In this document: in pieces, positions 57,872 through 64,000 of the stretch | How positions within the stretch are numbered: the stretch's first letter is position 1 | Layout: each line of letters starts with the position of its first letter | Origin: Treponema sp. C6A8 | Lineage (GTDB): Bacteria; Spirochaetota; Spirochaetia; Treponematales; Treponemataceae | NCBI RefSeq assembly: GCF_000619925.1 | Contig: NZ_JHVB01000007.1 | Span: 1-64,000 of the forward strand | DNA: 64,000 nucleotides | Reading direction: 5' to 3' | Made by a program: the position numbers and the translations under genes | Notes under the pieces: model-generated | The model's database searches: none | What the model was told of the DNA's origin: nothing | What the model saw: only the letters and a program-made list of their open reading frames with translations

Positions 57872-60280
57872 TTAGCCTGCGATTGCAAGGCCAATCAGGT
57901 AAACTGCAAGGGCGCAGAACCAGGCAAGGGCGCACTGCCATACGGCAACGCTGGCTGCCCACTTAGCGCCAAGCTCACGCTTTACAGATGCGATTGCCGC
58001 AACGCAAGGCGAATACAAGAGACTGAATACCAGAAGGCTTGCCGCACTCACAGAACCCATAATAGTCTGGACTCCGCCCGCAAACAAAATCTCCAGCGTA
58101 GAAACAACGCTTTCCTTTGCAATAAAACCGCTCACAAGGGCAACGGAAATCTGCCAGTCACCAAGACCAATCGGCTTCATAACCGGCGAAATCAAACGCG
58201 CAATTGAAGCAAGAATACTGAGCTCTGCATCATCAACAAGCTGCATCTTCCAGTTGAAGCTCTGCAGGAACCAGACAATAATCGTAGCAATAAAAATTAC
58301 GGTAAATGCTCGCTGCAAAAAGTCCTTTGCCTTTTCCCACAAAAGCTGGGCTGTGTTACGGAGTCCCGGCATACGGTAATTTGGAAGCTCCATTACAAAA
58401 GGCACAGCCTCGCCCTTAAAAATCGTTCTTTTATAAACAAGGGCAATCAAAATGCCAACGCCAATTCCAAGAAAGTAAAGACCGGTCATAATAAGGCCTC
58501 CGTGAGCCGGGAAAAAGGCATTTACAAAGAAGGCATAAATCGGAAGCTTTGCCGTGCAGCTCATAAAAGGAGTCAGCAAAATCGTCATTTTTCGGTCGCG
58601 TTCACTCGGAAGGGTTCTTGTAGACATAACCGCAGGAACTGAACAGCCAAAGCCGATTAAAAGAGGCACAATGCTTCGGCCCGAAAGACCGATTTTTCGC
58701 AAAAGCTTATCCATAAAAAAGGCAACCCGCGCAATATAGCCCGAATCTTCCAGAATAGAAAGGAAGAAAAATAGCGTTACGATAATCGGAAGGAAGGAAA
58801 GAACGCTGCCCACGCCTGCAAAAATACCGTCAATAATAAGGCCGTGAAGCACTTCGTTTACACCGATTGCAGAAAGGCCGGAATCGCAGACCACCGTAAG
58901 CCAGTCGATTCCCGCTTCAAGGAGGCCCTGCAGCCATGCACCAATCACGTTGAAAGTCAGGTAGAAGACACCCGCCATAATCGCAAAAAAGCAAGGAATT
59001 GCAGTCCATCGTCCTGTCAAAACGCGGTCAATTTTTTCACTTCTGGCCCGCTCGCGGCTTTCATGAGGCTTTTTAACGCACAAATCGCAGAGGCGGTAAA
59101 TAAAGCTGAATCGCATATCCGCAATTGAAGCACTTCGGTCAAGTCCGCGCTCCTTTTCCATCTGCATGATGATATGCTCAAGCATTTCTTTTTCGTTTAC
59201 ATCAAGGTCGAGTTTATGAAGAATACGCTTGTCATCTTCCAGAAGCTTAGTTGCCGCAAAACGAATAGGCACCCCAGCCTTTTCCGCGTGATCTTCAATC
59301 AAATGAATTGTTCCGTGAAGGGCTCTGTGAACAGCACCGCCATTATCTTCCTTACCACAGAAATCCTGACGCAGGGGACGCTCCTGAAATTTTGCAACGT
59401 GCACTGCATGAGAAATCAGCTCTTCAATTCCCTGCCCTTTTTTTGCAGAAATCGGAACGACAGGCACGCCAAGCGCATGCTCCATCTTGTTTACGTCAAT
59501 TGAACCGCCGTTTGCTGTCAGCTCGTCCATCATGTTGAGGGCAATTACCAGCGGAATATTCAGCTCCAGAAGCTGCATTGTAAGGTAAAGGTTTCGCTCG
59601 ATATTGGTAGCGTCCACAATATTGATGATGGCGTGAGGCTTTTCGTGCAAAACAAAATCGCGCGAAATCAGTTCCTCGCTCGTGTATGGCGACATGGAAT
59701 AAATACCCGGAAGGTCAGTTATCAGCGTGTCCGCCTGCCCCTTAATCGGGCCTGATTTTCTGTCTACAGTAACGCCCGGAAAGTTTCCCACGTGCTGGTT
59801 TGAGCCAGTCAGTTTGTTAAAAAGCGTCGTCTTTCCGCAGTTCTGGTTTCCCACCAGCGCAAAAGAAAGCACAGTTCCGTCCGGCAGAGGATTTTCTTCT
59901 TTTTTATTGTGAAATTTTCCACCTTCACCAAGTCCCGGGTGAGAGGCATTTGGAAGGTCAGCAATTATATTGGGCGTTACCTGCCTGTCGGCAGGTCGGG
60001 CTATCCGCGGTTCCATTCCTTCGGAACGTCCGCTTTCAGCGTCCGCCGCTCCTATCCCTAACGCATTTACCTCAATTTTTTCTGCATCTGCCACACGCAG
60101 CGTAAGTTCATAACCGTGCAGCTGGAATTCCATTGGGTCCCCAAGAGGCGCATACTTTACAAGAGTAATCTCTGCCCCAGGAATAATTCCCATATCTAAA
60201 AAGTGCTGGCGTAACGCCCCGTTACCGCCCAATTTTTTTACACAAACAGTTTCCCCGATTTTTATCTGATGCAGATTCAT
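57872..60280 (-). CDS. feoAB: fused FeoA-FeoB ferrous iron transporter
   Basis: An 802-residue fusion. Residues 1-75 form the FeoA SH3 fold (VCVKKLGGNGALRQHFLDMG). Residues 138-300 form the G-protein domain (ALVGNQNCGKTTLFNKLTGS, ITDLPGIYSMSPYT, IALNMMDE). The remainder is the polytopic FeoB core with the gate motif IGFGCSVPAVMSTRTL and SCTAKLPIY. It imports Fe(II) at the inner membrane. The linker 76-102 is encoded by a palindromic GC-rich element. No Shine-Dalgarno precedes 60280. It heads a unit that continues into CbiF, so iron or another divalent metal supply is tied to corrin synthesis, by position. Confidence 0.95.
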   Translation of the reverse strand: MNLHQIKIGETVCVKKLGGNGALRQHFLDMGIIPGAEITLVKYAPLGDPMEFQLHGYELTLRVADAEKIEVNALGIGAADAESGRSEGMEPRIARPADRQVTPNIIADLPNASHPGLGEGGKFHNKKEENPLPDGTVLSFALVGNQNCGKTTLFNKLTGSNQHVGNFPGVTVDRKSGPIKGQADTLITDLPGIYSMSPYTSEELISRDFVLHEKPHAIINIVDATNIERNLYLTMQLLELNIPLVIALNMMDELTANGGSIDVNKMEHALGVPVVPISAKKGQGIEELISHAVHVAKFQERPLRQDFCGKEDNGGAVHRALHGTIHLIEDHAEKAGVPIRFAATKLLEDDKRILHKLDLDVNEKEMLEHIIMQMEKERGLDRSASIADMRFSFIYRLCDLCVKKPHESRERARSEKIDRVLTGRWTAIPCFFAIMAGVFYLTFNVIGAWLQGLLEAGIDWLTVVCDSGLSAIGVNEVLHGLIIDGIFAGVGSVLSFLPIIVTLFFFLSILEDSGYIARVAFFMDKLLRKIGLSGRSIVPLLIGFGCSVPAVMSTRTLPSERDRKMTILLTPFMSCTAKLPIYAFFVNAFFPAHGGLIMTGLYFLGIGVGILIALVYKRTIFKGEAVPFVMELPNYRMPGLRNTAQLLWEKAKDFLQRAFTVIFIATIIVWFLQSFNWKMQLVDDAELSILASIARLISPVMKPIGLGDWQISVALVSGFIAKESVVSTLEILFAGGVQTIMGSVSAASLLVFSLLYSPCVAAIASVKRELGAKWAASVAVWQCALAWFCALAVYLIGLAIAG
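59979..60064. repeat. GC-rich hairpin element within the feoAB coding region
   Basis: ACCTGCC-TGTC-GGCAGGT (59979-59996) and GTTCC/GGAAC (60010-60027), plus further short inverted repeats, form an element of the same style as those at 8.4, 9.0 and 44.6 kb. It sits in frame and encodes the Ala/Arg/Glu-rich linker (about residues 73-100) that joins FeoA and FeoB. Confidence 0.6.
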
Positions 60281-60310
60281 ATATGTAGAATAGCATAAAA
60301 ATCCACAATA

Positions 60311-60346
60311 AAAAACAGGTAAGCTCCCCCTAATAAAGCTTACCTG
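60311..60346 (-). terminator. Rho-independent terminator
   Basis: CAGGTAAGCT (60316-60325) and AGCTTACCTG (60337-60346) form a perfect 10-bp stem with an 11-base loop. On the minus strand TTTTTTATT follows, so it ends the cupin transcript just before feoAB. Confidence 0.8.
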
Positions 60347-60458
60347 CAAATCTATTAAATATTTATTGTGTTTATTAATATTTTTAGTTCAAATAACCAC
60401 CGTAGCACCAGTCAACTGTATCAGCTTTTACAGGATGCAGTCCTTTAAGTAGTATCGG

Positions 60459-60848
60459 TTAGTGAACAATTGTTTTATCGCTTTTTATAATTTCCCTTTT
60501 ATCTTTACCGTCGGCAACATAACGGAATACTACAAATTCAACAGTTTCATCAGTATCGTTTTCAAAAGTATGAACGCTGTTGTGTACCCTAATCACATCG
60601 TTTTTTTCAGCATATTCAGTCTTTATTGAGCCATTTATATCTTTATATTTGCAAAGAAGCTTGCCTTTTGTAATCAGAAGATTTTCATCAATTTTTGAAT
60701 GAAAATGCCATTCCTGTACAGTGTGTGGCGAAATCTTATTTAAATGAATTTCTGCTTCATTAAAAATAAAATAATTTACTTCAGTTCCGTTATCTTTTTT
60801 TACATATATAGAATCGTCTTCATGAAGTATTTCAAAATCTATATTCAT
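60459..60848 (-). CDS. cupin domain protein
   Basis: A 129-residue single-cupin protein: EVNYFIFNEAEIHLNKISPHTVQEWHFHSKID is motif 1 (H-x-H with E downstream) and NDVIRVHNSVHTFENDTDET motif 2. The W-H-F-H-S-x-x-x-E pattern supports metal binding. The start at 60848 is preferred over the longer frame as the upstream part is unconserved and crosses a flavodoxin remnant. Function (sugar-related enzyme or sensor) is open. The C-terminal strand FVVFRYVADGKDKREII is typical of the family. About 110 bases to the terminator downstream hold a short frame ending VDWCYGGYLN, which I cannot assign. Confidence 0.8.
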   Translation of the reverse strand: MNIDFEILHEDDSIYVKKDNGTEVNYFIFNEAEIHLNKISPHTVQEWHFHSKIDENLLITKGKLLCKYKDINGSIKTEYAEKNDVIRVHNSVHTFENDTDETVEFVVFRYVADGKDKREIIKSDKTIVH

Positions 60849-60879
60849 AAATATCTTTCTTTTTTTTAACCTCAATTTT

Positions 60880-60987
60880 TTAATTAATTCCACCGCGCAG
60901 AATGCGGAACTTTGTTTCCTTTTCCCAGACATCTGCAATATAATGAGTATTTCCTTCCATTGAGTAGTAAACGATTAACTTTTTCAT
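60880..60987 (-). pseudogene. flavodoxin N-terminal remnant
   Basis: 35 residues beginning MKKLIVYYSMEGNTHYIADV, an obvious flavodoxin P-loop start (YYSMEGNT), with a good AAGGAG ribosome site upstream. The chain then leaves the family (ETKFRILRGGIN) and stops at 60880. The rest of the fold is absent. It is a truncated flavodoxin, followed 31 bases later by the cupin gene. Confidence 0.6.
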
Positions 60988-61022
60988 GATTAGACTCCTT
61001 AAAAAACATTATTATCAAAGGA

Positions 61023-61820
61023 TTAGTCTTGTGCAATGTCAGATCTGACACATTTGATTTTTGCCTTTACCAAACAGAGGACTGCAATCAGTACAATATA
61101 AATTACGGATAAAATTATATAGAAGCAAATATCCACTTTAAGGAAGCAGTAGAGAAAATTGAAGCAAAAGTGAACTGCGATTCCATAAATCAGATTGTCG
61201 TGCTTTATCATAAAGAAATTCATGATAAAGCAGAGGCCGGTCATTACAATCACGTTTGAAAGCACATAAGGAATCATCTGCCAGCCAAAAAAATCTGAAT
61301 CCACAAACCACAAGACCGTGTGCCAGAAAGCCCAGATAAGCCCCTGGATTACTGAAGCCTTGAAAAATCCGTAGCGGACGTTAAGACGGGGGCGAACAAA
61401 TCCCCGCCAGCCCGACTCTTCCCCAGTAGGGCCGCTTGTTATTGAAAACAAAATGGAAGCCCATAAGGGATATGAGCCAAGGCTCCAGTAAGAAGAAAAT
61501 GCCCTCCCCTCAATCAGCGAAAGAATAAAAACTGAAATGAGGGTGGCAAAAAGTGTAAGCAGGCAAGCTGCGGCAAGGGAAAAGGAGGTAAAATCCCCGC
61601 CAAAAGCCTTCCTGTAAAATTCCCTGATGCTTTTGCCCGGTACAAAATATTTGAAACCTGCAAGCAGGACAATTGTGGGAGACCAGGCACAAACATTCGA
61701 AAGAATCCTCATAACGACAGGCGGACAGTGAAAAACCATGCTTGCACTTCCGCACAGGCCCAAAACCATAAACCAGAATACAAGATATGTCGCAATGACA
61801 TAATTCCGCAAAGCTTTCAT
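61023..61820 (-). CDS. CPBP family intramembrane metalloprotease
   Basis: A 265-residue protein with about seven transmembrane helices and the CPBP/Abi motifs. GPTGEESGWRGFVRPRL (about 130-146) carries the E-E-x-x-x-R motif, then WAFWHTVLWF (F-x-x-x-H), and IYGIAVHFCFNF (H-x-x-x-N/B) near residue 225. Bacterial homologues process prenyl-type or peptide pheromone substrates or confer bacteriocin self-immunity; the substrate here is unknown. GGAGG lies 8 bases before the ATG at 61820, which is therefore preferred to 61862. Confidence 0.87.
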   Translation of the reverse strand: MKALRNYVIATYLVFWFMVLGLCGSASMVFHCPPVVMRILSNVCAWSPTIVLLAGFKYFVPGKSIREFYRKAFGGDFTSFSLAAACLLTLFATLISVFILSLIEGRAFSSYWSLGSYPLWASILFSITSGPTGEESGWRGFVRPRLNVRYGFFKASVIQGLIWAFWHTVLWFVDSDFFGWQMIPYVLSNVIVMTGLCFIMNFFMIKHDNLIYGIAVHFCFNFLYCFLKVDICFYIILSVIYIVLIAVLCLVKAKIKCVRSDIAQD

Positions 61821-62037
61821 AATTTTATCCTCCATCTTACGAGTGACTAAAGCATACTTCAAAGAGGATTTATATTAAATGACTTTCCGACAAGATGCAG
61901 GTTTCCGCCGATGAAATGCATACAGCTTTAATTGATATTTTTTCCGACAATCGTTATGTTAGAATAGTAAAAACTATTAATACATCCTGTATCCATCATG
62001 GAATAATAAAAAGCGTTATCTTCCTAATTTGGTGAAT

Positions 62038-62694
62038 CTAATCCAGATGTAAAAGTCTAAAATGATTTTTCCAGTAATCAATCAGGCCGTCAGCTTTCAT
62101 TTTGCTGAGTTCGGCACTTAAAGCAGAACGGTCTACCTGTAAATAATCTGCAAGTTGCTGCCTGTCATAAGGAATATCAAATTCAGCATGAGGGCTTTTT
62201 GCAGGAAGGCAGGATGAAAGATATGCCAGAAGTCTTCCTCTGATTGTCTTTGCATTTGTATGAAATATACGCTGTGAAAGATGAAGATTTTTATTCATGC
62301 TAATCTGCAGAATATTTTTAATCAGAACCGAATTAATTTTATTGTTGCTGTGAAGAAAAATATTCCTGGGTTTTATCATCATAATCTTAGAATCTTCAAC
62401 AGCAACAACATCTACCATCAAAGGTTTACCTGTTAAGGCATAAGTCTCTCCGAAAACCTTTCCGCTTCCAAGATTATCAATAATAGTTTTATTTCCCCAG
62501 TAATCTGTGCTTTCTATTTGAATTCGTCCTTCAAGTACAAAGCCCATTACTTCTGTTATGCTTCCTGAATTAAAAATACACGCCCCTTTCTTTAGAGCCT
62601 TTTCTGAACTTTCAAAAAGCTTTAATGCCTCTGGCAGGCTTTTTTCATCAAGGCCTGTAAAAAGAGGATGTTTAATCAGTTCAAGGATATTCAT
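62038..62694 (-). CDS. Crp/Fnr family transcriptional regulator
   Basis: A 218-residue regulator: cyclic-nucleotide-binding beta-roll at about 5-120 (GFVLEGRIQIESTDYWGNK, GKVFGETYALTGKPLMVDVV) and a winged helix at about 150-215 (IPYDRQQLADYLQVDRSALSAEL). The four-cysteine iron-sulfur motif of Fnr is absent, so it senses something else, such as NO, heme or a small molecule. It faces the iron-sulfur gene at 62792 across a 97-base gap with a palindromic site. This is the arrangement seen for nitrosative stress (HcpR-like) regulons. Confidence 0.88.
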   Translation of the reverse strand: MNILELIKHPLFTGLDEKSLPEALKLFESSEKALKKGACIFNSGSITEVMGFVLEGRIQIESTDYWGNKTIIDNLGSGKVFGETYALTGKPLMVDVVAVEDSKIMMIKPRNIFLHSNNKINSVLIKNILQISMNKNLHLSQRIFHTNAKTIRGRLLAYLSSCLPAKSPHAEFDIPYDRQQLADYLQVDRSALSAELSKMKADGLIDYWKNHFRLLHLD

Positions 62695-62715
62695 ATTTCT
62701 AGTTTATTTGATTTT

Positions 62716-62731
62716 TGTTGTTTTAACAACA
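62716..62731. promoter_or_regulatory. Crp/Fnr-type operator candidate
   Basis: TGTTGTTTTAACAACA is a 16-bp palindrome broken only at its central pair. It is centred between the regulator (start 62694) and the iron-sulfur gene (start 62792). Crp/Fnr proteins bind such sites, so it may control both genes. Confidence 0.65.
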
Positions 62732-62791
62732 TTCTTTTTCATTCCCTGCTGGTAAATTAAAACCGTAAAAAGGATTAAATCGAGGTTAATT

Positions 62792-63529
62792 ATGATTAGA
62801 AAGATTGTTAAGATTGATGAGGAAAAATGCACTGGCTGTGGTTTATGTGCTTCTGCCTGCCACGAAAATGCAATTGTTATGGAAAATGGAAAGGCTCATC
62901 TTTTACGTGATGATTTTTGTGATGGTTTTGGAGACTGTCTTCCGGCCTGCCCTGCAGGTGCAATTACAATTGACGAGCGGGAATGTGCAGAATATGATCC
63001 GCAGGCTGTAGAAAAGAGAAAGCAGATTCTTGCCCGGCAGCAGGAGGAAAGTCCTATGCTACATCCTCATTCTGGAGGCTGCCCTGGAAGTGCAATGCAT
63101 ACGTTTAATAGGGCTCAGACCTCATGTGACTCAGAAAATGAATCTTCAGCGAAAACAGCAGTAAAAAGCGAACTGATGCAGTGGCCGGTTCAAATCAAAC
63201 TGCTTCCTGTTCAGGCACCTTTTTATGAAAATGCAAATCTTCTGATTGCCGCTGACTGTACAGCCTATGCATACGCTGCTTTCCATAGGGATTTTATCAA
63301 GAATCACATTACGCTTGTCGGCTGTCCAAAACTAGATGAAGGCGACTACACAGAAAAGCTTACAGCGATTATAAGTCAGAACAACATAAAAAGTCTTACT
63401 ATTGTTAGAATGGAAGTTCCCTGCTGCGGAGGACTTGAACGTGCTGCAACAGATGCCCTTAAAGCAAGCGGAAAATTCCTTCCCTGGCGTGTCATTGTAA
63501 TTAGTCGGGATGGTGAGATTTTGGAATAA
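62792..63529 (+). CDS. ferredoxin-type iron-sulfur protein
   Basis: A 245-residue protein. The N-terminal 60 residues carry two [4Fe-4S] sites: CTGCGLCASACHENA and FCDGFGDCLPACPAGA. A linker with CPGSAMHTFN follows, then a C-terminal domain (about 125-245) with LLIAADCTAYAYAAFHRDFI, TLVGCPKLDEGDYTEKL and VRMEVPCCGG. It matches a family of conserved anaerobe proteins often next to hydroxylamine reductase/hcp-like genes and Crp-type regulators. It probably handles electron transfer or metal-thiol chemistry in the cytosol. GAGGT stands 7 bases before the ATG. Confidence 0.88.
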   Translation: MIRKIVKIDEEKCTGCGLCASACHENAIVMENGKAHLLRDDFCDGFGDCLPACPAGAITIDERECAEYDPQAVEKRKQILARQQEESPMLHPHSGGCPGSAMHTFNRAQTSCDSENESSAKTAVKSELMQWPVQIKLLPVQAPFYENANLLIAADCTAYAYAAFHRDFIKNHITLVGCPKLDEGDYTEKLTAIISQNNIKSLTIVRMEVPCCGGLERAATDALKASGKFLPWRVIVISRDGEILE

Positions 63530-63559
63530 GGTCAGTTACTCTTTGTGCATCACTATAAC

Positions 63560-63997
63560 TTAATTGTGTGATAAATAGTCATCAATATCTTCAATATCCA
63601 GAACCTTATATCTGGCCTTAATACAAAGTTCTGCAAAAAGTCCATGTCCTGGGATTTTCTTGCCAGAGAAAGTTCCGTCATAAATTTGCTTAATCCCACA
63701 TGAAGGACTTCGACTCTGGAGAATTATCAAATCAGGATTTTCTTGCTGGACAATTTCAAAAGCTTTTTGAGCACCGAGGGAAAACTCTTTTGTGATGTTT
63801 TTCCCTTCGGTGTTCATAACCTGACCGTCTACAATTTCTGCAGAAGGCCGCGGAGTGGGAAGTCCGCCCAAAACTTCAGGGCAGACTTTTATCATTTCGT
63901 GAGTCTGGAGAAACTCCATCATTTTCTGATTGAGGTTGTTCCCGCCGTTATATTTGCAGTTATCACCGGCAAGACAGGCACTGACTATTACTTTCAT
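63560..63997 (-). CDS. DUF523 domain protein
   Basis: A 145-residue protein with VSACLAGDNCKYNGGNN, CPEVLGGLPTPRPSAEI and LILQSRSPSCGIKQIYDGTF, the three conserved blocks of DUF523. Its cysteines (C8, C14, C38 and the SPSCG cysteine) suggest metal or iron-sulfur binding. Similar N-terminal domains sit on photolyase-like DUF1722 proteins. Function is unknown. The start codon is 3 bases inside the window end, so the gene is complete. Confidence 0.88.
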   Translation of the reverse strand: MKVIVSACLAGDNCKYNGGNNLNQKMMEFLQTHEMIKVCPEVLGGLPTPRPSAEIVDGQVMNTEGKNITKEFSLGAQKAFEIVQQENPDLIILQSRSPSCGIKQIYDGTFSGKKIPGHGLFAELCIKARYKVLDIEDIDDYLSHN

Positions 63998-64000
63998 ATA

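Overview
The window reads as a chromosomal segment of a host-associated anaerobic spirochaete, most likely a gut, rumen or oral Treponema. This is inferred from moderate GC, many lipoproteins with spirochaete-style lipoboxes, MATE efflux pumps, DUF3737 and DUF4405 proteins, beta-helix surface lipoproteins and anaerobic B12 genes. No rRNA, tRNA, CRISPR array, transposase or phage gene was seen. Several gene remnants and GC-rich multi-hairpin elements show active decay and rearrangement.

Layout. 0-16 kb: a patchwork of small enzymes and resistance-type genes. It holds a VOC protein, a TfoX-like protein, a toxin-antitoxin pair, a zinc macrodomain ADP-ribosyl hydrolase, biotin synthase behind a BirA-type operator, two MATE pumps, a periplasmic flavodoxin, a TetR/hydrolase divergent pair, an EamA transporter behind a structured leader, a methyltransferase and an MBL hydrolase. 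Fragments of GNAT, AraC, FMN-reductase and kinase genes lie between them. 16-26 kb: a long minus-strand operon that starts with a STAS protein and continues with a SUMF1-like protein, a PreA-like iron-sulfur dehydrogenase, a SpoIIE/RsbU phosphatase, an RsbW-like kinase, an NSS transporter, a HAD phosphatase and an MFS transporter. This is a partner-switching signalling module attached to transport and metabolic genes, preceded by a GH35 beta-galactosidase. 26-29 kb: an HD-GYP protein and a third MATE pump, then a minus-strand transcription unit that encodes a 26-residue peptide and ends in a terminator.

29-39.6 kb: an envelope region with a GT-C-like membrane protein, VanW, three exported proteins sharing an NADase-type jelly-roll domain, and three further exported proteins or lipoproteins. 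39.6-43.8 kb: a tightly coupled plus-strand operon with DUF5348, a PfkB kinase, CbiT, CbiA and CbiL. 43.8-45.3 kb: a DUF2442/DUF4160 cassette between roughly 100-bp direct repeats, then a 32-residue hydrophobic peptide in a heavily structured RNA that looks like a type I toxin locus. 45.3-53.5 kb: two giant tandem beta-helix lipoproteins. 53.7-60.3 kb: a minus-strand operon with FeoAB, CbiF, CbiG, CbiH and CbiJ-CbiE. 60.4-64 kb: a cupin, a flavodoxin remnant, a CPBP protease, a Crp/Fnr regulator facing an iron-sulfur protein, and DUF523.

The two convergent cbi clusters together supply much of the anaerobic corrin pathway, but CbiK, CbiC, CbiD, CbiP and the nucleotide-loop genes are not in this window. 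The observations I rate highest are the type I toxin-like structured mRNA at 44.9-45.2 kb, the peptide-encoding transcription unit at 29.1-29.3 kb, two leader RNAs that may be riboswitches, the leaderless STAS promoter built on a 14-bp-arm inverted repeat, the cysteine-rich tail on BioB, and a palindromic element that has become the coding linker between FeoA and FeoB.
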